Origin: Niastella sp.
GTDB lineage: Bacteria; Bacteroidota; Bacteroidia; Chitinophagales; Chitinophagaceae
Assembly (NCBI GenBank): GCA_017744515.1
Contig: JAGIBF010000049.1
Location: 1 to 60,983 of the forward strand
Direction: 5' to 3'
DNA: 60,983 bases
Position 1 is the first letter of the stretch. Each line of letters opens with the position of its first letter. Positions 28,226 to 37,489 of this stretch are shown here, piece after piece. Below the pieces are notes generated by a model. That model made no database searches and was not told the origin of the DNA. It worked only from the letters and a program-made list of their open reading frames with translations. Made by a program: the position numbers and the translations under genes.

Positions 28226-28853
28226 TACTGAAGGCGGAAGCCAATTTATTAAGTTCGATCAATGACGACACCTTCAGTTTTTCAAACAGCCTTATTTTAT
28301 AGGTACCCACGGTAGATACCTGAATGGATAATTCCTGGGCGATATCTTTCGGGCTCTTACCTTCCAGCAACATGAGCATGGTTTCAAACTCCCTATTGGA
28401 AAGCTGCTCGAAAGGATTCAACGACTGATCTGTAATTGCACTGGTGGCAATCCGCTCGGCCAGCGCTTTGCTCATGAAGATACGGTTGTTCAGGATTTCG
28501 TTTACAGCAGCAACTACCTGATGGTCGGGACTCTTTTTACTGAGAAAACCGGCAGCGCCCATCGACATCAAACGCTTACCATAGGTATCTTCCGGCAGCA
28601 TGGTAAAATAAAGTATCCGGCACCCGGGCTTTAGCGTTTTGATCAGGTCGATCAGAGAAACACTGTTACCATCACGTAGAAATATATCCATGATAACCAA
28701 GTCGAAATCGTTCGCTCTTATAGCATCGAGCAACTCTACAGTATTATCCACTTCCATGATATCGAGCGCACTGAATTGTGAAGCAAGGACCATTTTCAAT
28801 CCACTTCTAACGATCATGTGATCCTCTGCAATCAATATCCGGATAGTACTCAT
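28218..28853 (-). CDS. NarL/FixJ-type response regulator (receiver plus LuxR HTH)
   Basis: 211 aa. The receiver domain has Glu10/Asp11, phospho-acceptor Asp56 in VIMDIFLRDG and Lys in FLSKKSP. A C-terminal LuxR-type HTH follows (about 148-208; LSNREFETMLMLLEGKSPKDIA, VSTVGTYKIRLFEKL). It is a DNA-binding transcription regulator. Its stop codon lies inside the 3' end of the convergent histidine kinase gene (overlap 28218-28225). Partnership with that kinase is an inference from proximity. Confidence 0.92.
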   Translation of the reverse strand: MSTIRILIAEDHMIVRSGLKMVLASQFSALDIMEVDNTVELLDAIRANDFDLVIMDIFLRDGNSVSLIDLIKTLKPGCRILYFTMLPEDTYGKRLMSMGAAGFLSKKSPDHQVVAAVNEILNNRIFMSKALAERIATSAITDQSLNPFEQLSNREFETMLMLLEGKSPKDIAQELSIQVSTVGTYKIRLFEKLKVSSLIELNKLASAFSII

Positions 28854-28942
28854 CCTAAAGATTTATAGTTACCCAAACTTTACAAACCCACTTCAAAATA
28901 GTATTTTTTTACATATCAAAAAAGCTACGGGCCCTGAATAAG

Positions 28943-29001
28943 CAAATGGTGGGTCGCCTCCCGCAAAGCGGGACAAGTTTTGGAAGGCGACCCACCATTT
29001 G
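28943..29001. repeat. Nested inverted repeat
   Basis: A 17-bp outer stem, CAAATGGTGGGTCGCCT (28943-28959) with its exact complement at 28985-29001, encloses an inner hairpin TCCCGC-AAA-GCGGGA (28959-28973). It lies between the regulator start and the end of the RND operon and may end the RND transcript, though no T-run follows directly on that strand. Confidence 0.7.
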
Positions 29002-29053
29002 TTTTTCTAAGCCTGTCTGTTGATTCTTAGTTCCTGTTATTGTTCTTCTACTT

Positions 29054-32000
29054 TTAGTTTTGAGCTGCAAGCTCCTGACTCTCTACTTCTACTTTCGGCG
29101 CCAGCAGCTTATATAATACAGGTGTTACGACACGCGTGAGCAAGGTAGAACTGATAAGTCCACCGATGATCACAAGCGCCAGTGGTGTATACAGCGGATT
29201 ATTCTCTATCACCAACGGTATCAATCCACCAATAGCCGTGAGTGTGGTGAGGATGATAGGTACAAACCTCGTTTCTCCCGCTTCCTGGATCGCCTCTTCC
29301 AAGCCCATCCCCTGCTTCCGTAGCTGGTCGGTATAATCGACGAGCAGGATGGAGTTCTTCACTTCTATACCGATCAGCGCAATCAAACCAATTACTGCCA
29401 CGAAAGAAAAAGTGTTACCGGTAGCCAACAACATCAACACTGCGCCAATAATACCCAACGGCACTACCGACAGCACGATCAATGTGCCGCGGAAGGTCTT
29501 GAACTCCAGTACCAGGATGCCGAGGATACCAAAGATGGTAATGAGCACAATGGTTCCCAGCCCGCCAAAACTATCCTGCTTGCTTTCTACTTCACCAGCT
29601 GCCTTGTAATGAGCGCCGGCCGGGAACTGCATCGTGTCAAGGTTTTTCAATAACCCTTCTGTTACTTTCGTCGTGTTAAAGCCGCTCTGCACAAAAGCCG
29701 TGATTACTGTATATCTATCTTTATCATAGTGTTTGATACTGGTGGGCGACGTTTGGAACTGAATATCGGCCAGCTGACTCAGGGGCACCGGCGTATTGCC
29801 TGCTGTACTCACATATACCTTTTGCAATGCATCGAGTGTTTGGTGATCCCCTCTCGGCAGGGCTACATTGATGTTGTATTCATCACCATTCTCCTTGCGG
29901 AAAGTGCCAATATTAAGACCTGCTATGGCCATCCTGATCGACCGGTCGATTTCATTGACAGGCACGCCCAGCATACCAGCCTTTTCCTTATTCACTTTGA
30001 TCTTTACATCCGTTTTCAATGTGGTCAGTTCATTTTTCACGTACATGGTGCCGGGTGTTCTTTTCAGGATGTCTTCTACACGGAAGGATAAAGCACGCAG
30101 CGTATCCAGGTCTTCACTAAACAGGCGGATGGCGATAGGTGCTTCCACCGGTGGCCCCTGTTCAAAGTCTTTTACTTCGATCCTGGCATTGGGATAATCT
30201 TTAAACCGCGCACGCAGTTCATCGATCAGTTGTAGCTTTTTGGCCGGCGGCGTCTCTTTCAATTGTATGAATAGCTGGGCATAATTACTCGCTTCGTTCT
30301 GTGGGATCACGTTGTAATAAATGCGCGGGTTACCATGGCCTACGTTGGTAGCATAGTTCTTCAAGTCGGGCACCTTCCTGATCTCCTGCTCCACATAGCG
30401 GGCTACTTTATCAGTAGTAGACAAACTGGTACCCAACGGTGTTTCAATATTCACCAGGAACATCGGTTTCTCCGACGCCGGGAACACACTGAAGCCTACT
30501 ACCGGCACCAATGCCAGGCTACCCACAAAGATCACCAGGGCCACCAGTAGCGTGATCACCGGATGTGCAATAGCACTGTGCAGCAGACGACGATAAGAAC
30601 CACCAATGAATCTCTTCAACCCACGCAGGAACCAGTTGCCTTCCGGATTGTGGTGTGCGCTTAAAATACGGCTCGACAGGAAAGGCACGATGGTCAGTGA
30701 TACAAACAGCGAGGCCAGTACTGTAGTTACCACCGCGGCGGGGAGACTACGAATAAAGTCACCAGCGCCTTCGGGCAGGAACATCAGCGGCAGGAATGCA
30801 AAGATGAGTGTAGCCGTACAGCCCAGCACCGCGAGGCCAATTTGTCTGGTCGCTTTCATGGCTGCCTCTTTCTTGCTATATCCCTGCCGCAGGTAACGCT
30901 CGATGTTTTCCACGACCACAATGCTGTCATCCACCAACAAGCCCAGGGCAACAATCAATCCTACAATGCTCAGCTGGTTGATAGTGATACCAAACATATC
31001 CAGCAGGAATAAACCAATAGCGAGGGATAGCGGGATAGAGATCATCACCACCAGCGAGGCACGGAAGCCCAGGGGCAGCAGGGTCAGCAATACCAGGAAG
31101 ATGGCAATGGCAAAGTCGCCACTAAATCCGCTCAACCGCTTGCGCACACTTTCTGCATTGTCAAAGCTCTGCTCGTAAGCAATGCTCTTCGGCAATTCTT
31201 TTTGAAACTGCTCCAGCACCGGCCTTACCTGCTCTTCTACTGAAAAAATGTTGGTGCCTGCTTTGCGGCTGGCCACTACAAATACGCCACGCTTGCCATT
31301 GAGCCGGCCAATATAGCCTTGCTCTTCATAATCAAAACTCACCTCAGCAATGTCTTTGATGTAGACCAGCTTACCGTTGGCGCTGCTGACAATTGTATTC
31401 TTTATTTCATCTACTGATTTATAATTACCGCTCGTCTTTACGTTGAACTTCTTAGTACCCATCTCGATGCTGCCGCCGGGAATGTTTACATTCTCGCTTT
31501 GGATAGCACCCAGCACTTTATTCAGGGGTATCTTGTTTTGCGCCAGCTTTTCGAGGTGCAATGATACTCTTACCTGTTGTTGCGGGAAGGCCCAGTTCTC
31601 TACATTCTTGAGCGACTTGACCTTTTCCAGTCTTTCCTTTAATTCTTTGCTCCATTCTTCGAGGTCTTTATATGGCGCTGTTTCACTCATCAGGGCGATC
31701 TGTATAATGTTCACATCCGAAGGTGTGAACTTCTGCACTTCCATACTCAAAATATCCTGGGGCAGTTTGGCGCGCAGGCCGTCTATCTCCCGCACTACGT
31801 CCTGGTATTTTCTTTCCGGATCGCTTTCGTATTTGAACTCGATGGTTGTTACAGCCAGGCCATCATCGATGCGGGTAATCAATTTCTTTACATCATCCAG
31901 CTCATTCAATTTCTTTTCGATGGGGTCAACGACCAGCTCTTCCATATCCTGCGGACTCGTGCCAGGATAGATGGTTACCACCGAAAAATTCGGTGCTTCG

Positions 32001-32119
32001 ATGTCCGGGTCTTCTCCGCGTGGCATGTTGAACAGGGAATTGAGCCCAATGGCTATCAGCATCACGAAGACGATGAGGGTGAATTGATAGTTCTTGACCG
32101 AGAAGTCAGTTATTTTCAT
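29054..32119 (-). CDS. RND efflux transporter permease (HAE1/AcrB family)
   Basis: 1021 aa, full length, with 12 predicted membrane helices and two large periplasmic loops. Helix 1 follows MKITDFSVKNYQFTL. Helix 4 carries the proton-relay Asp pair in GLLVDDSIVVVENIERYL. The second half repeats the layout with GIEVKNSILLVDY. It drives proton-coupled export of small molecules across the inner membrane with the adaptor at 32145 and the TolC protein at 33221. The genes are spaced 25 and 11 bp apart, so they form one operon. Confidence 0.95.
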   Translation of the reverse strand: MKITDFSVKNYQFTLIVFVMLIAIGLNSLFNMPRGEDPDIEAPNFSVVTIYPGTSPQDMEELVVDPIEKKLNELDDVKKLITRIDDGLAVTTIEFKYESDPERKYQDVVREIDGLRAKLPQDILSMEVQKFTPSDVNIIQIALMSETAPYKDLEEWSKELKERLEKVKSLKNVENWAFPQQQVRVSLHLEKLAQNKIPLNKVLGAIQSENVNIPGGSIEMGTKKFNVKTSGNYKSVDEIKNTIVSSANGKLVYIKDIAEVSFDYEEQGYIGRLNGKRGVFVVASRKAGTNIFSVEEQVRPVLEQFQKELPKSIAYEQSFDNAESVRKRLSGFSGDFAIAIFLVLLTLLPLGFRASLVVMISIPLSLAIGLFLLDMFGITINQLSIVGLIVALGLLVDDSIVVVENIERYLRQGYSKKEAAMKATRQIGLAVLGCTATLIFAFLPLMFLPEGAGDFIRSLPAAVVTTVLASLFVSLTIVPFLSSRILSAHHNPEGNWFLRGLKRFIGGSYRRLLHSAIAHPVITLLVALVIFVGSLALVPVVGFSVFPASEKPMFLVNIETPLGTSLSTTDKVARYVEQEIRKVPDLKNYATNVGHGNPRIYYNVIPQNEASNYAQLFIQLKETPPAKKLQLIDELRARFKDYPNARIEVKDFEQGPPVEAPIAIRLFSEDLDTLRALSFRVEDILKRTPGTMYVKNELTTLKTDVKIKVNKEKAGMLGVPVNEIDRSIRMAIAGLNIGTFRKENGDEYNINVALPRGDHQTLDALQKVYVSTAGNTPVPLSQLADIQFQTSPTSIKHYDKDRYTVITAFVQSGFNTTKVTEGLLKNLDTMQFPAGAHYKAAGEVESKQDSFGGLGTIVLITIFGILGILVLEFKTFRGTLIVLSVVPLGIIGAVLMLLATGNTFSFVAVIGLIALIGIEVKNSILLVDYTDQLRKQGMGLEEAIQEAGETRFVPIILTTLTAIGGLIPLVIENNPLYTPLALVIIGGLISSTLLTRVVTPVLYKLLAPKVEVESQELAAQN

Positions 32120-32144
32120 GATTCGTTTTTTAGAGATTGATTGC

Positions 32145-33209
32145 TTACTTCACCACTTTTACTGTAGCTGTCTCCGTCAGGTACCCTACTCCTTCAGTGA
32201 TCACCTGTTGCACATTGTCCAGACCGCTTACAATAGCCGCCCTGTCTTTTTCGAGGAAAGCGATGGTTACGGGATGGCGTTGTACCGTCTTTTGATCCTG
32301 GTTCACGGTATATACAAAACCTTTCTTGCCATCTGCTTCCGCCAACGCTTCAATAGGCACCAGTACTACACGTTGCTGTGCGGCAGGCTGTAATTGTACT
32401 GTACCAAACAGGCCGCTGGCAAAGCGTGCTCCATCCGGGCTCACCTTTACTTCCACTTCGTAAGTGCCATTGGCCCTGTCGGCGCCTTCCGCAATCTCCG
32501 TGATGAGGCCATTGAAAGTCTTTTGCGGATAGGCATCCAGTGATACGGCGCCTTTGTTGCCTTTTCTCAGCACCGCCCAGTCTTTATCGGACACGCCAAA
32601 GCGTATTACCCAGTCATTGCCCGCTGTTCCGCTGAAGTAAAATACCGGTGCACCTGATGCTGCTGTTTCTCCTTCGTTCATTACCTTCTTCAGGATGGTG
32701 CCGCTCTCTGTAGCTCTTATTTGTGCGTATTGTTGATTGAAGCGTGCTATGCGCAAGCCTTCGGAAGTAACTTGTTGCTGTGTGGTGGCGTTCTGCAATT
32801 GCTCCAACGTAGCCACGGTGTCATTGTACAGATTCCTCACCCTGTTTACATCGCGCTGTGCTTTCTCTGCATTTTGTGTGGCCTGTTGCACCTGTGCGTT
32901 GATCTCGGTAAGATCAAGCACAGCCAGTAGCTGACCTTTGGTTACATGATCACCTTCTTTCACATATATCTTTGAAATGACACCACCTGTTTTGAAAGAC
33001 AGGGTAGCTTCTGTAGTAGAAGCAATGGAGCCTGAATACCGCAATACCGGCGCATACACCGTATCGGTTACAGATTGAAGCCGCACAGCGATAGCATTTT
33101 CAGCAACAGCAGCTGTTGCCTTAGCTTCGGCTTTTTCATTACAGCGTGCTACCGCCAATGCGGCGATCACAACGATCAGAAAGCGGGAGGAGTACCATAT
33201 TTTTTTCAT
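32145..33209 (-). CDS. RND periplasmic adaptor (membrane fusion protein)
   Basis: 354 aa. The N-terminal signal ends at ALAVARC, a possible but atypical lipobox (Cys24). A biotinyl-lipoyl-like half (TLSFKTGGVISKIYVKEGDHVTKGQ) precedes an alpha-hairpin (about 105-160, coiled coil), the second lipoyl half (IRATESGTILKKVMNEGE), a beta-barrel and a membrane-proximal domain. It bridges the RND pump and the TolC channel. It is the middle gene of the efflux operon. Confidence 0.93.
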   Translation of the reverse strand: MKKIWYSSRFLIVVIAALAVARCNEKAEAKATAAVAENAIAVRLQSVTDTVYAPVLRYSGSIASTTEATLSFKTGGVISKIYVKEGDHVTKGQLLAVLDLTEINAQVQQATQNAEKAQRDVNRVRNLYNDTVATLEQLQNATTQQQVTSEGLRIARFNQQYAQIRATESGTILKKVMNEGETAASGAPVFYFSGTAGNDWVIRFGVSDKDWAVLRKGNKGAVSLDAYPQKTFNGLITEIAEGADRANGTYEVEVKVSPDGARFASGLFGTVQLQPAAQQRVVLVPIEALAEADGKKGFVYTVNQDQKTVQRHPVTIAFLEKDRAAIVSGLDNVQQVITEGVGYLTETATVKVVK

Positions 33210-33220
33210 GACGATTATTT

Positions 33221-34576
33221 TTAAAAAGTATAGGATGCAGTGGCGCGCTCTACTTCAGCGGCCCTGGTTAATACAGCCAGTTGGGCAAGTGAATACCTGA
33301 TCTGGGCATTGGTGAGCTGTGTGCGTATATCAATCAATTCAAGCTGCAGCGCCTGCCCTTCGCGGAAACGCCTTTCTGTGAAGCGATAGGTTTCCTGAGC
33401 ACTCTGCACTTCATCGCGCAGGGCCTGCACACTTTGCAGTGAAGAATAATAGTTGTTGTAAGCGGTGCGTACCTGCAGGCTCAATTGCTGCTCGGTTTCC
33501 TTGTACTTGTTTTCCAGCGCATCCATGTCAAGCTGTGATTGCTGGATCTTATACTTGTTGTCATTGGCCCGGAAGAGATTCCACCTGAACTGCAGTCCAC
33601 CCAGCTGGTAAAACTGGTCGCCATTGAATTTCAACTGGAAGCCCTGGAAGCCGATATTGTAAAAAGCATTGAGTTTGGGAACGAGGTACGACTTATTGAG
33701 TTTGAGATTCGTGCCCAGTACTTTTTGTGAACTCTTCAACTGTGCCAGCTCTTCACGGCCTGCGGGCACTTCCAACGCCAGTGGTGGCACGGGGGCAAAC
33801 TGTTCAGTAACGGCACTATCTATGGCCACTTCCGTTTCCAATGGCTGGTTGAGCAGGAAGTTGAAATAAGCAATAGCGTTCTTCCTGTTGTTGGTAGCGT
33901 CTATCAGTGATGCCTGTACCTGACTCACCTGAGACTTTGCGCGCAATACTGCTTCTTTAAGTGCCGTTCCATTGTTGACCATCTTTTCACTTACGCGCAG
34001 GTTTTCCTGCACCAGCGACAAGGCGTTGGTATAAATGGCCACCGACCGGCCAGCCTGCAGGTATTGATAATAGGCCTGCTTGATATTCCTGACGAGCTCA
34101 CGCTTGTAAACAGCGATAGCTGCGCGATGTGTATTGATCTGTTCTTCCCTGATCTGGCGGTTGTAGCGGATATCCATGTTGACAACCGGAACAGTTACCT
34201 CCAGCCGGGTATCGTGGAAGTCATTGGGCAGGAAAGCAATGTTCTGGTTTTGTACCTGCGGAAACTTTTGAGAGGAAGTAAGCTCATTCAACGTGGAGTA
34301 TACATTATTAAGCAGGTCGCCGATAGGAATATCCTGCGTACGCCCTCCATTGGCCAAGGTGTATTGGGAAGCAAAATCGACCTGGGGATAAAATAAGGTG
34401 CGGGCACGCTTCAGGTCGAGCTGAGCTTTTTGAAGATCGAAGTTTTGCTGGCGCAGCGCCAGATTGCTGTCGAGCCCCGTTTTAATATAGCCCTCCAGGA
34501 TGTTCTGGGCTACGGCGGCCTGGGCAAAAAGTATCCCCGCCACCAGCACGTACGTGCGGATGAATGTCCATAACAT
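33221..34576 (-). CDS. TolC-family outer-membrane efflux protein
   Basis: 451 aa. The signal peptide is about 1-23 (AAVA-Q). Two OEP repeats form long helices (LALRQQNFDLQKAQLDLKRA; about 250-450 repeats the pattern). It supplies the outer-membrane channel for the pump. It is the first gene of the operon; a TetR-type operator lies about 25-45 bp upstream of the ATG at 34576. Confidence 0.93.
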   Translation of the reverse strand: MLWTFIRTYVLVAGILFAQAAVAQNILEGYIKTGLDSNLALRQQNFDLQKAQLDLKRARTLFYPQVDFASQYTLANGGRTQDIPIGDLLNNVYSTLNELTSSQKFPQVQNQNIAFLPNDFHDTRLEVTVPVVNMDIRYNRQIREEQINTHRAAIAVYKRELVRNIKQAYYQYLQAGRSVAIYTNALSLVQENLRVSEKMVNNGTALKEAVLRAKSQVSQVQASLIDATNNRKNAIAYFNFLLNQPLETEVAIDSAVTEQFAPVPPLALEVPAGREELAQLKSSQKVLGTNLKLNKSYLVPKLNAFYNIGFQGFQLKFNGDQFYQLGGLQFRWNLFRANDNKYKIQQSQLDMDALENKYKETEQQLSLQVRTAYNNYYSSLQSVQALRDEVQSAQETYRFTERRFREGQALQLELIDIRTQLTNAQIRYSLAQLAVLTRAAEVERATASYTF

Positions 34577-34600
34577 GGCTTACGATTTATATTGTAAAGA

Positions 34601-34621
34601 TTATTTACACTGTTAAGTAAC
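34601..34621. promoter_or_regulatory. Putative TetR operator before the efflux operon
   Basis: TATTTACACTGTTAAGTAA contains ACACTGTTAAGTA, exactly as in the palindrome upstream of the tetR gene; the left half is degenerate. Its position about 30 bp before the tolC start fits repression of the pump operon. Confidence 0.65.
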
Positions 34622-34638
34622 CGGGCAAAAAAAATGAC

Positions 34639-35268
34639 CTATTCTTTCATGGTCAGATCGATGGTTTCCAACAGCCAGTTCAGGGCCTGCGACATCATAG
34701 GGATGGTCATCTCAGGGTCCATCATTTTGTCGAAACGGTTACGGATAGAAAGCGATACCAACCCATGTACCATTCCCCAAATACCCATCGACACCGCATC
34801 TACATTACCTTTGACTATGAATCCTTTATCCATTGCTTCCTGGATAGTATCCTTTAGCCTTCCCAAGGCTACATCGCCACTCTTCCACTCACAATCTACC
34901 GTTTGCTCGATGGCCTCCATTGGCGCCCGCTGAATAAACATTAAATCATAGCATTCGGGATTGGTGAGCCCAAACTTGATATAGTTCTCTCCCATTTTGT
35001 GCAGGCGCAGCAGTGGGTTTTTGATATCCCACAGTCCTTCATTGAACTCGGCCATCTTCTGAAAGCCCATCTCGTGCAGGTTGAACAGTATCTCGTTCTT
35101 ATCCTTAAAATAGAGATAAACGGTTGTGGGACTATATTCTATAATGTCGGCTATTTTACGGATCGACACATTCTCAAAGCCCTGCTCCACGAACAGCTTC
35201 ATGGATGCATCGAGGATCATTTTCCTGATCTCCGTCTTTTGCTTCTCTTTTCTTTCCGAAATACCCAT
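34639..35268 (-). CDS. TetR/AcrR-family repressor of the efflux operon
   Basis: 209 aa from ATG 35268 (MGISERKEKQ); an upstream in-frame ATG at 35331 would run through the operator and adds a non-homologous hydrophobic stretch, so I reject it. The HTH is RKMILDASMKLFVEQGF and VSIRKIADIIEYSPTTVYLYFKDKNE (about 13-63). The helical ligand-binding part follows. It most likely represses both itself and the RND operon, given matched operator palindromes on both sides. The ligand is unknown. Confidence 0.92.
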   Translation of the reverse strand: MGISERKEKQKTEIRKMILDASMKLFVEQGFENVSIRKIADIIEYSPTTVYLYFKDKNEILFNLHEMGFQKMAEFNEGLWDIKNPLLRLHKMGENYIKFGLTNPECYDLMFIQRAPMEAIEQTVDCEWKSGDVALGRLKDTIQEAMDKGFIVKGNVDAVSMGIWGMVHGLVSLSIRNRFDKMMDPEMTIPMMSQALNWLLETIDLTMKE

Positions 35269-35294
35269 AATAGTATCAATTAACAGCACAAATA

Positions 35295-35313
35295 TACTTA
35301 ACACTGTTAAGTA
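35295..35313. promoter_or_regulatory. Putative TetR autoregulatory operator
   Basis: TACTTAACACTGTTAAGTA is a perfect inverted repeat with 8-bp arms and a 3-bp spacer, 27 bp upstream of the tetR start and between it and the divergent dnaX gene. The second copy lies at 34601-34621. Confidence 0.75.
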
Positions 35314-35366
35314 TCCAAATAATTCCCACACTTTTTTTACGCGATTCCGATGCCCTGTTATTTACT

Positions 35367-35374
35367 TACATTTG
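35367..35374 (+). promoter_or_regulatory. -7 promoter element of dnaX
   Basis: TACATTTG followed by C matches TAnnTTTG and lies 17 bp before the ATG at 35392, so the transcript leader would be only about 10 nt. Confidence 0.55.
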
Positions 35375-35391
35375 CCGCAAGAGGGATACCC

Positions 35392-37311
35392 ATGGACAAG
35401 TTTATCGTTTCAGCCAGAAAATACAGGCCTCAAACTTTCGATACCGTTGTAGGTCAGGGACATATTACCACTACCCTGAAGAATGCCATCAAGAACCAGC
35501 AGCTGGCGCATGCCTTCCTGTTTTGTGGTCCGCGGGGCGTGGGCAAAACCACCTGTGCCCGTATCCTGGCCAAAACCATCAACTGTGAGAATGTAGGCGC
35601 CGATGGCGAAGCCTGCAACGTGTGTAACTCGTGCGTATCCTTCAATGATGGTATTTCCATGAACATCCATGAGCTGGATGCTGCCAGCAACAACTCGGTG
35701 GATGATATCCGCTCCCTGGTAGAGCAGGTACGTTTTGCCCCTTCCGGCGGCGCCCGCTACAAGGTGTATATCATCGATGAGGTGCACATGCTCAGTTCTT
35801 CGGCTTTCAACGCCTTCCTGAAAACATTGGAAGAGCCGCCACCCTACGCCATCTTTATTTTGGCTACTACCGAAAAACATAAGATCCTTCCTACCATCCT
35901 CAGCCGTTGCCAGATATTCGACTTCAAACGCATCACCACCAATGATACGGTAGAGCACTTACAGGATATCTGCAAAAAAGAGGATATCAACGCTGAGAAA
36001 TCGGCCCTGCACCTCATCGCACAGAAGAGTGAGGGTTGTATGCGTGATGCGCTTAGTATCATGGATAAGATCGTGAGCTTTACCAATGGCGTGGTGAGCT
36101 ACCAGAATACACTTGAACACCTGAACATACTGGATGCCGATTACTATTTCAAGTTGCTGCAGTGCATGCAACAGCAAGACCTTGGCGGCGCCATGTTGTT
36201 GTATGACGATATAGACCGTAAAGGTTTTGAAGGAGATATGGTACTGAATGGTTATGCCGAATTCATCCGCAACCTGCTGGTATGCAAAGATGAAAAGGTA
36301 GCCAACCTGCTGCAGGTGGTGGAAAGCTTTAAAGACCGCTATATAGCTGCTGCGAAGCAGGTGTCTGTAGCCTACCTCATCAGTGCCTTGAACATCCTGA
36401 ACGAAACAGAGATCAATTATAAAGGGGCCCGCAACAAACGATTACACGTAGAGCTGGCGCTCATCAAACTCACTTACCTGCAACAAGCAGTTGACCTGGC
36501 CTCCGGAAGCGAAGGCCTGAGTAAAAAAAAACTGATTGATGAAGCAAAACCTGTTGCATTTCGCGCTTTAGGGGTGGTGAAGCAGCAGGAAAGCAAGAAT
36601 TCAGAATACAGAACACAGAATACAGAAGGAAGCCAGCAGCAGGAAGCGAAGTTGATTATCGAGACGGGCAGTCGGTCCCGACAAGAGTCGGGAGCAGTCG
36701 GCAATGATGGATCAACAGTTGTCAATCAACCTGCTCTTCCCAAACAGCCAGCCACTACTCAACCTATTGCGCCTAAGCAACCAGTATCGAGTAATCAACC
36801 CGCCCTTCCTAAACAACCTGCCACTGGCACATCGAACACGAAACCCGAAGCCGCCTCTGGCAAATTGGGTTCGCTGAATTCCCTGAGACAACAATTCATT
36901 GGTAAGCCAATAGAAGATGCTGGTCAGCCTATTCCATTGAGCCAGGAAAAACTGCAGGAATACTGGCAACAGTTCAGCCAACAATTGAAGGAGGCCAAGA
37001 ACCCGGCCAACCAATCTTTCAATATGGCCACGCTGGTGATCCAGGACCACCAGACTTTCGAGGTACAAACGAATAACAACCTGGAGCAAAAGTTCATTGA
37101 AGGTGAGCGCCGCGTATTGTCGGAATACCTGCAACAACTGTTCAACAACCGGCAGTTGCTGTTTACCATCACCGTTTGTGAAAACACCAATATAACCCAG
37201 GAGCCGGTGGAAAAACCCCTGTCGCTCAGGGACAAATACCAACAAATAGTAGAGCAATACCCGCTGGTAAAGGAGCTCCGCGACCGGCTGAAATTAGAGG
37301 TAGATAATTAA
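35392..37311 (+). CDS. dnaX: DNA polymerase III gamma/tau subunit
   Basis: 639 aa from ATG 35392 (MDKFIVSARKYRPQTFD); the in-frame ATG at 35350 lies upstream of the likely promoter and is rejected. AAA+ clamp-loader ATPase with Walker A GPRGVGKT, zinc-binding Cys in the CNVCNSC region, Walker B IIDEVHMLS, sensor 1 LATTEKHK and SRC (ILSRC). Domain III follows to about 370, then a low-complexity linker (about 400-500). That linker contains an in-frame copy of the RSRQESGA palindromic element, a stretch from an ATTCAGAATACAGAA repeat, and NQPALPKQPA twice. The C-terminal tail is tau-like. Essential replication protein. Confidence 0.95.
   Translation: MDKFIVSARKYRPQTFDTVVGQGHITTTLKNAIKNQQLAHAFLFCGPRGVGKTTCARILAKTINCENVGADGEACNVCNSCVSFNDGISMNIHELDAASNNSVDDIRSLVEQVRFAPSGGARYKVYIIDEVHMLSSSAFNAFLKTLEEPPPYAIFILATTEKHKILPTILSRCQIFDFKRITTNDTVEHLQDICKKEDINAEKSALHLIAQKSEGCMRDALSIMDKIVSFTNGVVSYQNTLEHLNILDADYYFKLLQCMQQQDLGGAMLLYDDIDRKGFEGDMVLNGYAEFIRNLLVCKDEKVANLLQVVESFKDRYIAAAKQVSVAYLISALNILNETEINYKGARNKRLHVELALIKLTYLQQAVDLASGSEGLSKKKLIDEAKPVAFRALGVVKQQESKNSEYRTQNTEGSQQQEAKLIIETGSRSRQESGAVGNDGSTVVNQPALPKQPATTQPIAPKQPVSSNQPALPKQPATGTSNTKPEAASGKLGSLNSLRQQFIGKPIEDAGQPIPLSQEKLQEYWQQFSQQLKEAKNPANQSFNMATLVIQDHQTFEVQTNNNLEQKFIEGERRVLSEYLQQLFNNRQLLFTITVCENTNITQEPVEKPLSLRDKYQQIVEQYPLVKELRDRLKLEVDN
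36599..36630 (+). repeat. AATTCAGAATACAGAA direct repeat inside dnaX
   Basis: Words CAGAATACAGAA recur over about 32 bp and code for part of the dnaX linker (NSEYRTQNTEG). Similar repeats lie at 5679-5703. Confidence 0.55.
36673..36705 (+). repeat. 33-bp palindromic element inserted in frame, copy B
   Basis: It is identical to 1490-1522 except for one A/G change, including the TCCCGAC-AAGA-GTCGGGA hairpin (36676-36693). It is read in the same frame, giving SRSRQESGAVGN in the dnaX linker. Confidence 0.8.
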
Positions 37312-37316
37312 TACCT

Positions 37317-37427
37317 AAAGTCCGGAAGACGGAAAGACCGGAAGTAAATACAATGAAACACAGCTTCTTTCGGACTTTGCCGGCTTCCGGACCTCCCGAC
37401 TTTTCCGACTTCTGACTTTCAGACTTT
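37317..37427 (+). terminator. Long low-complexity hairpin after dnaX
   Basis: A left arm of GGAAGAC/GGAAAGACC words (37317-37344) pairs imperfectly with the right part rich in CTTCCGGAC and CCGACTTTTCC words (37364-37427). It starts six bases after the dnaX stop. It is the same style of composite hairpin as at 4687 and 6947. Confidence 0.5.
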
Positions 37428-37489
37428 TGCCGTAATTTCGGCCCTCAATTAGCAACCTGACGTATTAAATATCAAATTATTAATAGACT

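Noticed and set aside
35269..35331. Upstream start for the TetR gene
   Set aside because: The extension would be encoded by the operator palindrome and promoter region.
36673..36705. Transcription terminator inside dnaX
   Set aside because: The hairpin lies in frame in the coding sequence and has no T-run; it matches the dispersed element at 1490.
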